A stretch of 64,000 nucleotides of DNA from Claviceps africana (GCA_018360145.1 SRPY01000014.1:1-64000); one strand, 5' to 3'; counted from the stretch's first letter, positions 22,466 to 35,417 are shown. Made by a program: numbers and translations. The notes: generated from the sequence alone by a model not told the origin.

Positions 22466-24292
22466 ATGAGCAGTCAATCCTCAAATGGCTCCGGGGGCAA
22501 AGTTTCTCGCGCCTGCGACGCGTGCCGGGTGAGGAAAGTTCGGTGCAGCGGCGACCAGCCCTGCGCTCAGTGCTCTCACCTCAATCTGGCGTGCAACTTT
22601 GCGCCACCCCCCCCCAAGCGGAAACCTGGTGTTCGGGGACGTCTGGTCGCCCAGCTGCGCAACAAGTCGTCCCCTGCCTCTTCCACCGGCTCCGTCACCA
22701 CGACAGCATTGCGAGCATCGCGAGCCTTGCCAACATGCCCACCGTGCCTTGCTGCGACCCAGCCTGCGTCGGTCGGCCGAGACGACACCCCGTCCACCGA
22801 ATCCTCTCCGGCCTCGCTGGCACCTGTGCCCGTGACGTCCATTGCAGGCATCGTCGACGGCCTGGCCAACGCGGCCAACGTGGCCAACGGTCCGTCGTCC
22901 GATAACCCCCATGACCAGCCCTATCCTGCTATTGCCGGCTGCGGCTTCTCCGCTCAATACTTTCTCGGCTTGCTCCCAGAATTCGAGGAACTCGTCTACC
23001 CCGTCAACCCCGTCCTGACGTCGGCCGAGCTTCGAGTCTCCATCCACAACATGCACCGTGACTATGAGGACGCCGCCCTCGTCCACGCCTTTGCCGCCGT
23101 CACCATCAACCTGACCAAGACATCATGGACGCGCAATGGATGTGACGTCGCCACCCAAATGAATACCTTGATGCAGTACTGCTTCTGGGCATATCGCAAA
23201 GCCGAGGTGAGCCAAGAACGCGATGGGTACGGCGGCGGCCTCCAAGCCGAGATACCCGTCAACGTCAAGCGCATCATGACCTGTATCTGGCTCGAGGTCA
23301 GCCTCATGGCCTTCAAGCGCCATGACCGCAGCTTCATTATCCTGCGAGAAGCAATCTCCATGGTTCAGATGATGAACCTTCACCAGTACCTCGAGGGAGA
23401 TCCGAGCCTGAGCCACACCGAGCTCTGCCGCCAACAAAGAATGTACTGGGAAATGTATATCCACGAACGCTTCTTGTACATCGTATCGGGCTTTCCTTGC
23501 ACCATGGTTCCGCTCCGGACCGGACTGCCCTACCATGACGACTCCATCCCGCTCCATGTCACCGTGGGGTGGAATCGCCTCATCCTCCTCTTCCAGAAAA
23601 TCGACGGCTCCTTCCTCGCCCACTGGGCCGCCCAACAGGACCGCAACAACCAGTCGTCCTCGGCGCCCGAACTCACCTCTCAGTGGATCGAAAGCAAGCA
23701 GGCCCAGATCGACCAGGATGAAAGTGACGCTCTGGAAGACGAGAAGGACATGATTGCCCGCGGCTATGGCGGGTTCATAGAACTCCAGCACGTCGACCTC
23801 TTCATCACAAGGCTCTGGCTGCGCACCCTCGTCTGGCAGCTCGCCCTGTCAAAGGGCCTGCTCCGCTCCGCCCCTACAGAAAACACCCACGAGGGCCTCT
23901 CCCTCCACTTTCCCGCTCAGCGTCTTTCTGCGCAGCTGCGCAACCTCGTCTGCCGCCTCCGAAGCATATCTAGCGTCGTCTTCCACGGGAGCGGCATTCT
24001 TCAGAAACTCTTTGAGATCACCAGCACCGTCGCCGACGTGCTCGCTCTGCCAAGAGGCGTAGGCCAGACCGAGGACGAGTGCAGGACAAGACTGGAAGAT
24101 TTCTTCTTTCTGGTCCAGTTCATCTTTAGCTTTGAAAAGTCGCAGAAGCATCAAAGGGACTACCTGCGCGAGAAGCTCGAGGTGCTGCAGCATATGTACA
24201 CGGTGGTGGATTTCCGAGAGCTGTCTGGTGCGAGTCCGACGACGTCCGAGACGTACGATTCCCTCTCGAGGGCGACACAGGGAGAATGCTGA
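22466..24292 (+). CDS. Zn2Cys6 fungal-type transcription factor (intronless)
   Basis: A 608-aa nuclear regulator. The N-terminus holds a binuclear zinc cluster with cysteines at residues 17, 20, 27, 33, 36 and 43 (C-x2-C-x6-C-x5-C-x2-C-x6-C) and a basic RVRKVR stretch, followed by a basic linker KRKPGVRGR. The middle and C-terminal part is helical and resembles the fungal-specific regulatory domain (VHAFAAVTINLTKTS, then MTCIWLEVSLMAFKRHDRSFIILREAISM). The ATG at 22,466 is chosen because it is the first Met before the zinc cluster; the open frame upstream is a Cys/Ala/Leu-rich repeat-like leader. It resembles regulators of sugar genes, and the maltase/permease pair lies 11 kb away, but a regulatory link is only a guess. 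It is convergent with the metal ATPase. Confidence 0.92.
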   Translation: MSSQSSNGSGGKVSRACDACRVRKVRCSGDQPCAQCSHLNLACNFAPPPPKRKPGVRGRLVAQLRNKSSPASSTGSVTTTALRASRALPTCPPCLAATQPASVGRDDTPSTESSPASLAPVPVTSIAGIVDGLANAANVANGPSSDNPHDQPYPAIAGCGFSAQYFLGLLPEFEELVYPVNPVLTSAELRVSIHNMHRDYEDAALVHAFAAVTINLTKTSWTRNGCDVATQMNTLMQYCFWAYRKAEVSQERDGYGGGLQAEIPVNVKRIMTCIWLEVSLMAFKRHDRSFIILREAISMVQMMNLHQYLEGDPSLSHTELCRQQRMYWEMYIHERFLYIVSGFPCTMVPLRTGLPYHDDSIPLHVTVGWNRLILLFQKIDGSFLAHWAAQQDRNNQSSSAPELTSQWIESKQAQIDQDESDALEDEKDMIARGYGGFIELQHVDLFITRLWLRTLVWQLALSKGLLRSAPTENTHEGLSLHFPAQRLSAQLRNLVCRLRSISSVVFHGSGILQKLFEITSTVADVLALPRGVGQTEDECRTRLEDFFFLVQFIFSFEKSQKHQRDYLREKLEVLQHMYTVVDFRELSGASPTTSETYDSLSRATQGEC

Positions 24293-25101
24293 TTCTGGAT
24301 GATGGCGGCAGAATCCGGTCTGTTTTAGCTAGGCTATATACTTCAAAATGTATATGCACATAATCACATGTACTTGTATAACGTGATGAGTTGAACAGAG
24401 GGGAAATACATGCTATGGACACATGTACATACATATTTATGTACCCCAAAGTGAGTATGAATGTACATGGCTGTTCCAGCATGGCGCAGATCTTGTCTGT
24501 AATGTCGACCGCAGGAAGCGAGCAGTGTAAATGTACACAGTAGCCAGACCATGCTGTATGGAACACATGCGTGCATTGTGGTATGCACATGTACACAGTA
24601 CTTGCGCATCGAGCATGTCCGTGGCCCGTGTACCTTGATGGGCAAGTCGGGCGGGGAAGCCCGCCGACTCGAGAGTCAAGGGATGGGAAAAGCAGAACAC
24701 TCGCACGTTTTGACTATGCGTAAGTCGAAAACATCTGCAGACCTCACTGCACACACGGCGGACGAACGGACGAACGGACGAACGAACGAACGAACGGACC
24801 AACGGACAGACAAACACTCCACGACCCGGATGTGGTTTGCACCCGGTAATGACAATAACGGGTAGCAATGTACGTAAGACTAGTGAGCGCAGTTGTCCTA
24901 AATAGAACCATCTTGTATCGTCCGTCTGCCGTGACCGCCTTCCTCGACGACCAGCGCTCGCCAGAATGACTTTCTACACATGTCTATCTGGTGCCGATTT
25001 GGGAACCTGCCCAGAGTTACACCCTGCACACGCCCGATGAAAAAAAAAAAAGAACAGAACAGAAAAGAAAACCACCCAAACTCATTGGACGCATATCTCC
25101 G
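24293..25101. other. Convergent spacer with CGAA(C/CGGA) tandem repeat
   Basis: Lies between the 3' ends of the Zn2Cys6 gene and the heavy-metal ATPase. A short tandem tract of ACGAACGG/ACGA units runs at about 24,759-24,815. ACATGTACAT-like words recur near 24,350-24,600. No gene is seen. Confidence 0.6.
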
Positions 25102-28100
25102 TCACTCAGCATCGGGGCTGACTTTGGTATTTTTTAGCAGCATCGTCATGGCGGCGGCGATGACGGGCACTACACTGACGATTTCTCCGAGGCCTGCGTA
25201 TGCCGGCGGGATGCGGACCTTAACCAGCGCCCCCGAGGCCAAAAGAATGGCTCCGACGTTGTACGTGGCAGACCACGCGAAATTGAAGACCATGCGGCGG
25301 AAGCTGACGCCGCTGATTTCTAGCAGGAAGAGAATGCCATCAAGCCCGTTCAGAAGCACCACATCAGCAGCACCGCGCGTGACTTCGCTGGCAGAGAGCA
25401 CACTGCCCAACTGCACCCCGATGTCGGCCTGGGTTACGGCAACAGCATCGTTCGTTCCGTCTCCGACAAACATGACCGTTTTGCCCTCGGCCATGAGATT
25501 GGCCACGTAATCACGTTTTCCCGAAGGAGTGCACTGCGATGCTGTGCGTAGTATACCAACTTGAGTGGCCGCCACCTTGACAGCTTGTTCCTGGTCACCG
25601 GACACGAGATGGATAGTGATTCGGCGCTGGATGAGCCGGCAGATGACCCGGGGCGCTTCTTTCCTAAGCTTTGTGCGAAGACCGTACACAACAATGGGTT
25701 CGCCGTTGCGAGTGACCACCAGGATGGTCATGCCACCCTCCTTCAAACGGCCAACCACGGCGTGAGAAGCAGTCTCCGTCCACTTGGGATTACCTGCCCG
25801 TAGGGTCGCTTCCCCTCGTCTTGCTTCCACTCCAGCCCCAGGAATGACATGGACTTTTTCGAGGACGGCAGTGTCGGACGTGTACTGAGCGAGATGCTTG
25901 GCTACCGCCATAGAAACCGGGTGTTTGTTTCCGGCCACCAAAGCCTTGGAGATGGAGTTGGCTTCCTGCTTGTCGATGAGACATATCTGTTCGATGACGT
26001 CAAGATGTTCTTCAGTAATGGTGCCAGTCTTGTCGAACACAATGTCGGTGACTTTGCGTGCGCGTTCGGTGCACTCTGCCGCTTTGATGATGACGCCGTT
26101 ACGAGCTGCGATGCCCCCGGCGATGACTAGCACCATTGGCACGGCCAGACCAAGCGCACAGGGGCAGGCCACGGACAGGGTGGCGACGGCGTATGTAATG
26201 GCATTGGAGACGGACGCACCGGCGCCATCGTGACGCCCCTTGAAGCCGATAACGAGCCAGACAATGACGACGACGATGGCGGTTGATGTCACGACGGGAA
26301 CAAACCAGCTCGCTACCTCGTCGGCATAGTCCTGCAGTTTGGGCTTTGACTTTTGTGCATTCTCGACGAGTTTGGCAATGTCGGTGACGGTATTCTCTCC
26401 AGGAAGCCTCGTCAGCTTGGCGACTAGGGTGCCAGTGCCATTGACAGTCCCGGCAATGACAACGTCGCCTTCTCTCTTGAACACCGGTACACTTTCTCCC
26501 GTGAGCATCGACTCGTCTATCTCGCTGGAACCACTGATGACGATGCCATCCGTCGCGACACCGCAGTGAGGGCCGATTTTGAGCCGATCACCGTACTGCA
26601 ACAGCCGGGCATCGATGTCTTTGTCGATGCCGTCTTCAACGATGACGGCGCTTGTGGCCTGAAGAGATCGAAGCGACACCGCCTGGACAGCTCTGGTGCG
26701 TGCAAAAGCAGCGACCAGTCGGCCGAGGATGACCAATGTGATCAACAATGTGCTTGTTTCGAAGAATTCGCTCACCTCCACAGGCTTCCCTGCCATGCGG
26801 AAACCAAAAGCCACAACCGAGTACACGTACGCAGCCGTGATGCTGATGACGACAAGCATGTCCATCTCGACCGTCCAGGTGTGAAGAAGCGCGACAATGG
26901 CGGGCTGGTAGAACTCTTGTACGGCGATGAGCTGGACTGCCGTGGCGAAAACCATGGAAACAATGGCGCTGGTTCGTTTATCGACCTGGAAATCTCCCCA
27001 AGCTAGGACGAGCACAGGCATGGTCAACACTGCCGAAACTGCCGTCTTGACCAATTGAAGATGGAGTCTTTTGCGAGCACTTAACGTCGACGCGTCATCT
27101 CGCGGAGGTGTTAGCCCGGTGGAAAGGTCTTGGATCGTTTCGAACAGCCTTCTGGCACCGATTATCGTGGGGTTGTACGTTAAGCGAACTATTTTCTTTT
27201 CCAACACGGTCGCGCCTGTCACACCGGGGATCGCGATTTTCAGGAGATTCTCAGCAGAACGCCCCGAAGCGAGAACATCGAGGACTCGATCGCCAGTTTC
27301 CATTCGCTGACAGCGGAAGCTTGTCGCTTTCTCGGCCGCTTGAATGACTGCGTCTGTGCTGTTGACGGTTGTGTCGACGCCAAATTCTGCATGGCCCAAA
27401 ACGAAGTTAATACGAACAGAGGATACGCCGGATATCGCTTTCAGCGCTCGCTCCAGCTTTTTGCCACACCCCGAGCAAGTCATGCCATCTACGGAGACAA
27501 CAACATGTTCCAGAAACCCTGCCTTTTCAACGTCCCAACTGGGCGACGGTGGTCCACCATGGGCTTTGGTGGTTTTTGCTCCAGGAACGCCATATTGAAC
27601 CTGAAGGCCACTGCAACAATCCTCCTGGACCGAATCGGATTTGCAGCACATATCGCCCTCGTGTTTGGCCGTGTGGCCACCAATCTCGTGGTGATGATGG
27701 TGGTCGTCGTGGTGGTCGTGGTGATGGAGCCCGTTGTGACGGTGATTCGTTGGGCCAGTGGAATACGTGCTAGGACTGTCAAGTCTGGTAGACTTCGGAC
27801 GACAATCGACGACAGAACAGTTCTTGCGTTGGTCGGAGCAGCACGGGTTGGCCGGTCCTCTCTCTAGAACGTTACGGCAGATGCAGCGAGCTGATTCCAA
27901 ATAGGCGCTATATTGGTCAAAAGCTTTGGCAAGATGGCTACTGCAGGCTGAGGACCGATGATCGCCGTCAGGACCATGCTGATGCTCATGGCTAGTAGAG
28001 TCTGCGAAGAAATTCGTGCCAAAGTGTCAGGACTCTGAATGACAAAATGGTCTAATTAGAAGGAGTTGCGCACGACCGAAGCGTCGTGTCGTGCGCTTTG

Positions 28101-28553
28101 GGAGCACAAACCGTTGTGACCATGTGTATCGCTCTCACAAGCCTGTTTACACTCGAGCGACGCGGCAGCGACGATACATTTTTCTTTTAACTCGGCCATG
28201 TGAGCCTTGGTGGGCGAGTATACCACGGCAGCTACGTGCAGCGGCTTATCGCAACAACCTGAGATATGTGTGTCATGGTTGCACTTACCGTTGCACTGCT
28301 CATCCGCATCAGTGCAGCAGAGACCCAATCCATAATCGGCGGAGGGTTTGGCTTCGTTGCGGCAGGAAGCATCGTTACAACACCCCCCCTGCTCATGGCA
28401 CACGTCATGGAGCTCCTGATTCGCGTCACAATGGCCATCATGATGCCTGTGAGCCTGCAAATGATGGACCGGAAGGCCGTGATCCTGGTTGGAGTCACGA
28501 ACAGAGACATGAGTGGCGTGGTCCTTGTCATTGGAGCAACAATCCACAGCCAT
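25102..28553 (-). CDS. P1B-type heavy-metal transporting ATPase (copper type) with Cys/His-rich N-terminus
   Basis: Membrane pump expected to export Cu+ or a related soft metal. Model: exon 1 28553-28112, intron 28111-28002, exon 2 28001-25102; 1,113 aa. The donor is GTTTGT, not the best consensus, so the exact junction is moderately certain; the acceptor TTCGCAG is clear because an in-frame stop lies just upstream. Landmarks: heavy-metal-associated domain with GMTCSGC (about 320-326), actuator TGES (about 650), CPC metal-site motif in TM6 (about 760), phosphorylation site DKTGT (about 804), NKHPVS (the HP motif), and GDGTNDA. The first 270 residues contain many CC pairs and His runs, including a stretch of seven His-rich dipeptides near residue 240-252. 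This N-terminus suggests metal buffering in addition to the single HMA domain. CPC could also fit Zn/Cd pumps. Confidence 0.92.
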
Positions 28554-29520
28554 GCTTGTTGTAGTTGTTTGGGGCAAAAAGAAAAAGGAAAGAAAAAGAA
28601 TAAAAGGAAAAACGGAGAAGCAGCACCGGTGAAGGATTGTCGGAAAAGAAAGGACGACTCATGTTTGCTCTCTTCAACAGTTCTGCGTGGGAAAGTACGC
28701 GCTTAAGAAGGAAGGCGCTCAAGAAACACAGCGCCGGTCGTTGCACGGAACAGAGGAAAACGTGAACGGTGATGAGATGGAACGTCCGAATCACGTCCCG
28801 TACGACATGGGTAACATCGGTTACAGAATCACAAAGGACATTGTACCCGAGTGCGGTTATGATTTTCGGAGAAGGAAAGCTTGCTGCTGCTGGCCGTCGC
28901 GCAACGCGCGCAACCGCGGCAACGCATCGCGACGCCACACTGTTTAGATGGAAGCAAACACGCGCAAACACGCAAATGATGGTGCCTTGCGGCTTTTTCC
29001 TTCTGGCTGCCTGTTCTTGATAACCGAATCGCGAAAGCAGTGCTGTTGATGAAACCGATGATACGTCACCCCCTCGCTCGCACCACCGCTGTTGGGCAAA
29101 CTGGTCCGGTTCCTTCTGGTGGCACTGCGGGCGCGGTCTGGTTGTGGAGTGATTTACTAGGCGTTTCTATTGAAGGCTATGCAGTTTGGAATTGCCGATT
29201 TGATGCGCGACGGAATAGACGGCCAATAAAAGGCTCATACAAACATGTTGACATGTTTCACGGCTACGCGGAACGTCAAAACCTTAAAGAGGAAAAAAAA
29301 GATCGAAAAAAGGAAGGTGAGAAGAAAGAATACCTCGACAAAATTAGGTAAAGCAAGTCTCCTTCCCTATTCTGCCGATATTTCTGTCACGGAGAGCTCT
29401 GATAAGCTCATTCAACGTCGTTTTTCGTACACCATGTCTTCTTTTTGAGTGATCGACCTCCGCGTGATTACACAAAGAGCAGCGCAGCTGGCAATCGGGG
29501 GACAATCATCGTGTATGGTA
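28554..29520. promoter_or_regulatory. Upstream region of the metal ATPase; no gene seen
   Basis: About 1 kb separating the ATPase start from the 3' side of the amylase pseudogene. Open frames overlap on both strands and have no motif. The ATPase promoter should lie here. I could not single out a metal-response site. Confidence 0.4.
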
Positions 29521-29529
29521 TATTACATC

Positions 29530-31560
29530 AGTTATAGGCCGCACCATGCACACCAGATGCCGGCTTCTCCGTTGGCGACGACGACGCATGGCACGCCGCG
29601 GCCATCAACCTTGCACGTCTTCCTATCTAAGATGCCTGTCTCCTCCACGTGCCGCGACCCCTCCACGTCCAGATGCAGGATTTTCCAAACCTACCTCGGC
29701 TCATGTTCCAACGTTTCTCGTCAGCGCAATCAAGTCTTTGTCAGCATGGCTCCAAGCATGCTCCGGTCGGCTCAAACATCGGGTGCTTGTGGCCATGGCC
29801 CGGCAAAAAACCCCGTTTCATTCTCACCCTCCATACGGCCGACAGGAATTTATACAGCTCGTTGTTGGTGCTGAAACTGGTCCGCCATGGTTTCTCGCCA
29901 TCATAGGCATGTGCGCCACCCCGATAGGTCTTCTCGGTGCCATGATACCATACACAACGGGCACGCCCCGCGCCAGCATGACACAGGCCAGCAGGTTCTT
30001 GAGCACCGCCACGTCGTTTCTCTGGTTGAGAAAGTGCGCGTCGTCGTTCTTGTCCAGGAAGGTTCCGCGCGGAACAAGCTTCGGGAACATGCTCCAGACA
30101 TGGCTGTGCGTGTCGGAGACTCTCTGCTGATGGAACCTGTTGAGCGAGAAGTAGACGGGGTAGTTGAGCAACGATAGCAGGGGACCCTGACATGGCCAAC
30201 GACAAGGCCTGGGTTGCCGTCAAAGTCCTCTCCGAGGCTGTACACGCCGGTTTCCGAGAGGAGGCCCAGCCAGAAGTCCGTCTGAACATGCCCGAACGTG
30301 TCGATGCGCAGGCCCTCAAACTTGAACACGACGACAAGCCACCTCAACCCGTTTTGGTACAGGCCGCGGATTTCGGAATCCCGGGTACTAACATGTGGCA
30401 GGTTGCAGGCGACGCGACAGTTGACGATGCTGCTCTGGTTGTTTTAGTCGATGTTGCAAGGGGTTTTGGTAGGAACTCCCCTGGTTGAGGGGGGGGACGG
30501 CAAGTTTATCGGCTATTGGACCCGGCCCGACATGGGTGGTTACGAAATCGACCATGACAAACATGTCCTGAAAGGAAGATGAATAAATTAATAGATGGAT
30601 GTGGGTAAAGTACAAGTTACACTACTAAAAGGGTCCAACACGAGGTCTTGTTTTTCTCTTTTTGCTCTCTTCTTCTTCTTTCTTTTTTGGCCCCTCAGGT
30701 ATCGAGGCCCCTGTCACGAAATCGACAGGTAGGAGCAAGAACGGCAAAAGAGTCAAAAGCAAGGATGGGCGGACAAAGGACAATACCTTTTCGCGCGCAG
30801 CATTCACCAAATTCTTCAAGTCCCGTGCCGATCCGAGAGGTCCCTGGCCCAGGATCCATTGATAGCCGCCCTCGTCCTGCGGGGGAAATGTCGTCATGGG
30901 TAAGGGGGCGTTGAAGGGGGTACGATGGGATTTCTTTCTCTTTTTTGCGTGTGTTTCTGGCTGTTCAGAATACTCTCTCTTGTCTCTTTCCAAATAGGAC
31001 TTGGTGGATATATCTTTTTTTTGTTTTCGTCTCCTGGCAACTCGGTGGGCATTTCTTCCTCTTTTTCTCGGGCGGCCACTCAGTAGGACGAGAGCATGAG
31101 GGACAACAAACGCGGGCTTCCCGCCTGCCCGTTTCCCAGAGTGTCCGAGGCCCAGCTTTCTCTCTTCTCTTTTTTTCTTCCCCTTGGCCCCTCTTTTCTC
31201 CCTCTCATTCGTTCTTATTTCGTCAGTCGGGGTCGTGGAACTACCGAGATACGTACTCGCGACGATGTGCGTAATGCAGAGGGCGTCAGACCGCATATTC
31301 TTGATATGATCAAGCTTGCTCGGCAGGCCCTGGAACGTCCTCGCCGTCGTTGCGCGCCACTCCGTCGGGGCAAAGTATGCTCTGTGAGGCGTTTACGTCG
31401 GCGGCGTGACAGACGTGCGCGGGCGGGGAGCTCTTTTGGGGCGGCGGAGAAGGTTCATCTTGGGACGGTGGAGGAATTAGGCCGGGAGGATCCGCGTTGT
31501 CTTTTCTTTTTTTTTTTCTCTTTGACGGTTATAAAAGACACTGTCTGAGTTGCATGTTGC
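29530..31560 (-). pseudogene. Frameshifted secreted-type alpha-amylase (GH13) pseudogene
   Basis: Pieces of a fungal alpha-amylase are readable on the minus strand in the correct order but in different frames with stops between them. They are: a barrel start around LPSKLDHIKNM-RSDALCITH (31.25-31.36 kb); a GGYQW...DLKNLVNAA piece (30.79-30.87 kb); region I MFVMVDFVTTHVG (30.53-30.57 kb); region II GLRIDTFGHV with the nucleophile Asp (30.28-30.32 kb); region III GEDFDG with the acid/base Glu (30.22-30.24 kb); then, in another frame, LNYPVYF and region IV FLDKNDDAHF (about 30.08-30.16 kb). In regions I and IV the expected NH and NHD are TH and KND. At least one frameshift falls at about 30,165-30,200 and another between about 30,350 and 30,390. 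The base composition is not that of the AT-rich block, so decay here was by indels and drift. Edges are approximate. Confidence 0.75.
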
Positions 31561-31569
31561 TGTGGTTGC

Positions 31570-34500
31570 TGTTCTTTTCCTCACCGTGTCTGCGGTGGCT
31601 TGGGTGTTTTGGTGCTACTTATTCCCGTGCTTGGCGGGTGTTGGCGCGTCTGTTTCGACGGAGGATACGCCGACGCACTAGGGAAGATGATTGATTGAGA
31701 ACGAAGAGGGGGCGTACTTTGGGTGCGGCCCGTAGAAGGGACCTGCCGGATGGCCATGTTGGCCGCCGCTAGCTGGAGGGGGTTGTAGACAATTGAGATG
31801 GGCACATGCGCATTAACATGTGCAGACATACATACATACGTACGTATGTATGTTTGTATGTACAGTGTGTCGTAAGTAATTTCTAAACGTTTGACACCAC
31901 AGTTGTATGGGAAAATGTTCGAGATTGCCTGGACTTACTGTATGCATGTACGTAAATTCATGGCTGTTTGTACATGCTTTCTTGTTACGTAACTGACGGA
32001 GGAAACGAGGTGGGAAAAAGCCAACGTGAGCGCTCCCACCGTCGTCACGGCTCACTCGTGCCGGCACCGGTCAGCTTCCATACAGCAAGCTGACGTGATG
32101 TCTGGCGGAGAGGGCTCCGAACATGCATGTCTCCTCCTGTGTTCCTACATGCCGGACGTCTTGACGGTCTTTTCTTTTCCTTCTTCCTCTTCCACCTGTC
32201 CGCATACGTACATTTGCTTTTTGTTTGATTGATTCATTCTCCTTTTCGGATCACGAACTCGCGACTTTCGCGGAGAATCCCCACAGGCAAAGCCTAAAGG
32301 TCCATGCGCCATGGTTCCAAGGAAATCCCAAACATCTTGCCCCATTCTTTGCAAGACATCGACCACGGCCGGAGAAAGAGGGCATGTTTCGTGCAGACTC
32401 AAGTGGACCCTCGCTGGGGCCGGGGACGAGGGCGGCCCGACTCTGCACTTATTTCGGCTGATGAGGAGCTCGCAATTCGAGGCTTCCCTCGCAGCATCAC
32501 CACATGGCTGCACAGACGCGCTTTATCGTCGAGATGCGTTCGTTGCCCGCTCCTCTGGACTACTGTCTGCGGGATGGACGCGCTAGACCCGCCGCTCGAG
32601 TATCATGGTCGCCGGAGCGGCATTGGCTGCGCGCGAATGGCCGCGCATGTCTTGCCTCGTCTTGGCTCGGTGCTGAGGGCCGTCGGATGCGACGTCTTGT
32701 GCTGACGAGATGGCGGCCCTCGGTGGCGACATGGCGGGCCCGTGTCAGGTAGCAAGTGACATGGCGCGAGTGCCGCCGCGTCCGGCTGATGGGGAGCTGG
32801 CGAGCGCTCAGAGGACGCAATGCGACGATATCACGCGAGATGTCGCGGTGCGAGTGCGGGTGCGATGGCGTCCTGGGAAGCTGTATTGATGTTTGTCGCG
32901 CAACAAAAGGCCCTTCCTGATACAAGGCAATCTGGGGCTTTGGCAAGATTGCCAGGTGAGCTAGAGTGTCAGTCATGCATGGGGTAGGATGGGACGATCC
33001 GGCGTCCTCGGCGCGTCATCTTGGTGTCCTTTGTCGCTCCGCATGCTTGCCGCACGCGCGCGCGCTACGTCGACCAATAGAAGCGCTGCGTCAGACCGAT
33101 AGCCCCGGGCCGTTCCGTTCCCGGCATCGAATGATTGGCCATCCGGGCCCGTTACCGCTGGGATTGGGAACGGCCACGAGATCTCGCAGCCTCCTGTGCT
33201 GCCCTAACCCCCTCAATGTCTACCTGACACATGGTAGGGGAAGCGGACCAGAGGCACCAGATGTCCATGGGAAAGGAGAAGGGCCGTTGGCATCATTCGG
33301 CTACAAGTGTCTCACGGCCCTGGGATAAAGACGATTTCGTGACGATTTCGTGACGACTTGGTCTCGCGGTCCTCTTCAGACCGCAGCCGTGTCGCGCTAC
33401 GTAAGAGCTCAAACCATTAGTCGATCGTCGGAGTGCCAGATGGGCGTCAAAACATCCGACTCCTTTTGGCAAATCCGAGTCGAGATCGCATGCCGCCGGG
33501 ATATACAGACCAAAGCGAAAGAAAAAATCGATAGAATAGGCGGAAATGAAAGAAACCCAACCCGGATGCCCTCTATCGTCGTCAGCACAGGGCGCAAGAA
33601 GCAAGATGACACATGAGAGGTGGAGGCCGCGGTTGTGCCCCGACCCCCGGCTCCCGAGTCCCGGCCTTCGAGAGGCCCCTCTAACGTGACGTGAGCCTGC
33701 CCCCCTGTCCTGCACCAAGTAGTCATCATGCCATTATTGGCCCATTCCCGTCTCTGGTTGGAAGTTTGACGTGCAAGCACATTCCTCGCGTCAGATTCAG
33801 TTGCTCACACCGCTACCCCGCGAGGAAACCTGTTCGCATGGTGAGCGACAGCTTGGAGAAATAGAGGGAGCACAGAAAAAAAGAGGGGGGGGAAGGGGTT
33901 TTTCCAGGTTTGGACGGGCCGCCAAGACGCCAAACGCCGCTGGGCACGGGGTCGAATGGCAGGCCCTGAGCAGTAGTTAGGAGCACAAGAGATATAGAGC
34001 CTAGTAGTCCGAGCTGTTACATCGGATCTGCGCGAGGTATGAGACACAAGACTCGGATCCCTGTGGGGTTCGGTCTTTTTTATTGCCGGAGGATGTCATT
34101 TGCTTTTGAGCAAATTGTCATTCTCGCTTTTTGTCTTTGATTCTTCCCCTCACAACACGTTGTTTGTTCTGCTTTACAAGATCCTGCCCCCTGTCGTTTG
34201 CGACTGAGCACACCTGGCCCCGCGAGACTTGACAGACGGGAGTTGATGGCCAGGGGCCCTACACTTGTCGCAAGGGTAGACCACTATCTACGGATACCTA
34301 TTTCCTCTCCTGGATCAACAGGCTGTTGATGTACCACACGACTGCTCGCTATGTTCTGGCGATGTCCGAGGTGCTGGGCTGAGCGACCCAATTACCCCTG
34401 CAAAGGCAGTGCTGTTGTTGTAGCATGTTGCTCACGCCTTTTCTCCACTCTCCAAGACATTGAAGCAGAATTCACATCATAGCATCATAGACTGTTCTTT

Positions 34501-35417
34501 TTTTACTCCGCTGACGCGGCCTGGACGGCCATGGGCCGTATGGGAGGCGCCTGTTTTGTCTCCTGGTCGAGGACAAGGACATCCGTCAAGGTCTCGGCGC
34601 TTTACAGAAATCCGTAACAAAGCTTGTCATTGCACTTGATTCAATCGCAGAGGCATCGTCATGTCGTTAGAAATTACATATAGCATACATATGTTTGTAA
34701 GTAGATGTGCATGTATGCACGGCAGAACTAACTTTTGTACACCGATGTATTGACACCCTCCTTAGGATCTGACTTTGTTCCCTCTCCAACGTCCGTAGCA
34801 CTCGTGTCTTTGCCACATCGTAGCACGCAACTGTGAAAATATCACTTTCAGTTGCCCCGGGCAGCTAAAGCCAGTTGGCGGAGGGCTATACACATTGACT
34901 TTAGGAGTATTGCAGGAAAGTAGTGCTACATCCATCGTAGCGATCTTTTACCCCGTCACTGTTCCTCCATAAATATTGTACTTTCTACAGCAGCCAGACG
35001 CTAAGCTAGAATGTGGAATAGTCTTGATTTGGCACAGGTGGACTACCACATGCCGCCAGCCGATGTCACCAAAAACGTTTTTTTTTTTCGTTCCTCCTCC
35101 TTCTGTACACCTCGCAGAGATGGGCTCAGGAATGATGTGCTCTCACCGGTATATGTCGTGATCATGCTCTTGGGAACGTCTAGTCATCAGAGATTCATGA
35201 CGCTGACAACCGCGAAGATGCTTGTCATCTCTGACCAATAGCAAAGGCCTCGCACGTCCTCGCACCACCGAAGCTGCCCGTCTCGGGACGCGGAACTTGT
35301 CCTTCCCCGGCAACCATGTTTTGCCCTGCTACTCCATGGAGTTTTTTCTTTTCTTTTCTTTTTCTTCGTTTCTTAGTCGACGCAGTGTGGAATGTGGTCG
35401 TAGGGGGGAAAGAGAAA
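31570..35417. other. Gene-poor stretch, no supported gene
   Basis: Many overlapping frames of 60-140 codons on both strands in 31.6-34.0 kb have no motif. Between about 34.05 and 34.97 kb there is no frame longer than 60 codons. ACATAC/GTATGT words cluster at 31,820-31,980 and TTTATTGCC-like AT patches at 34.07 kb. I see nothing I can name. Confidence 0.45.

Noticed and set aside
24759..24815. Possible CRISPR-like or regulatory repeat (ACGAACGG units)
   Set aside because: Units are directly tandem with no spacers; it is a short microsatellite.
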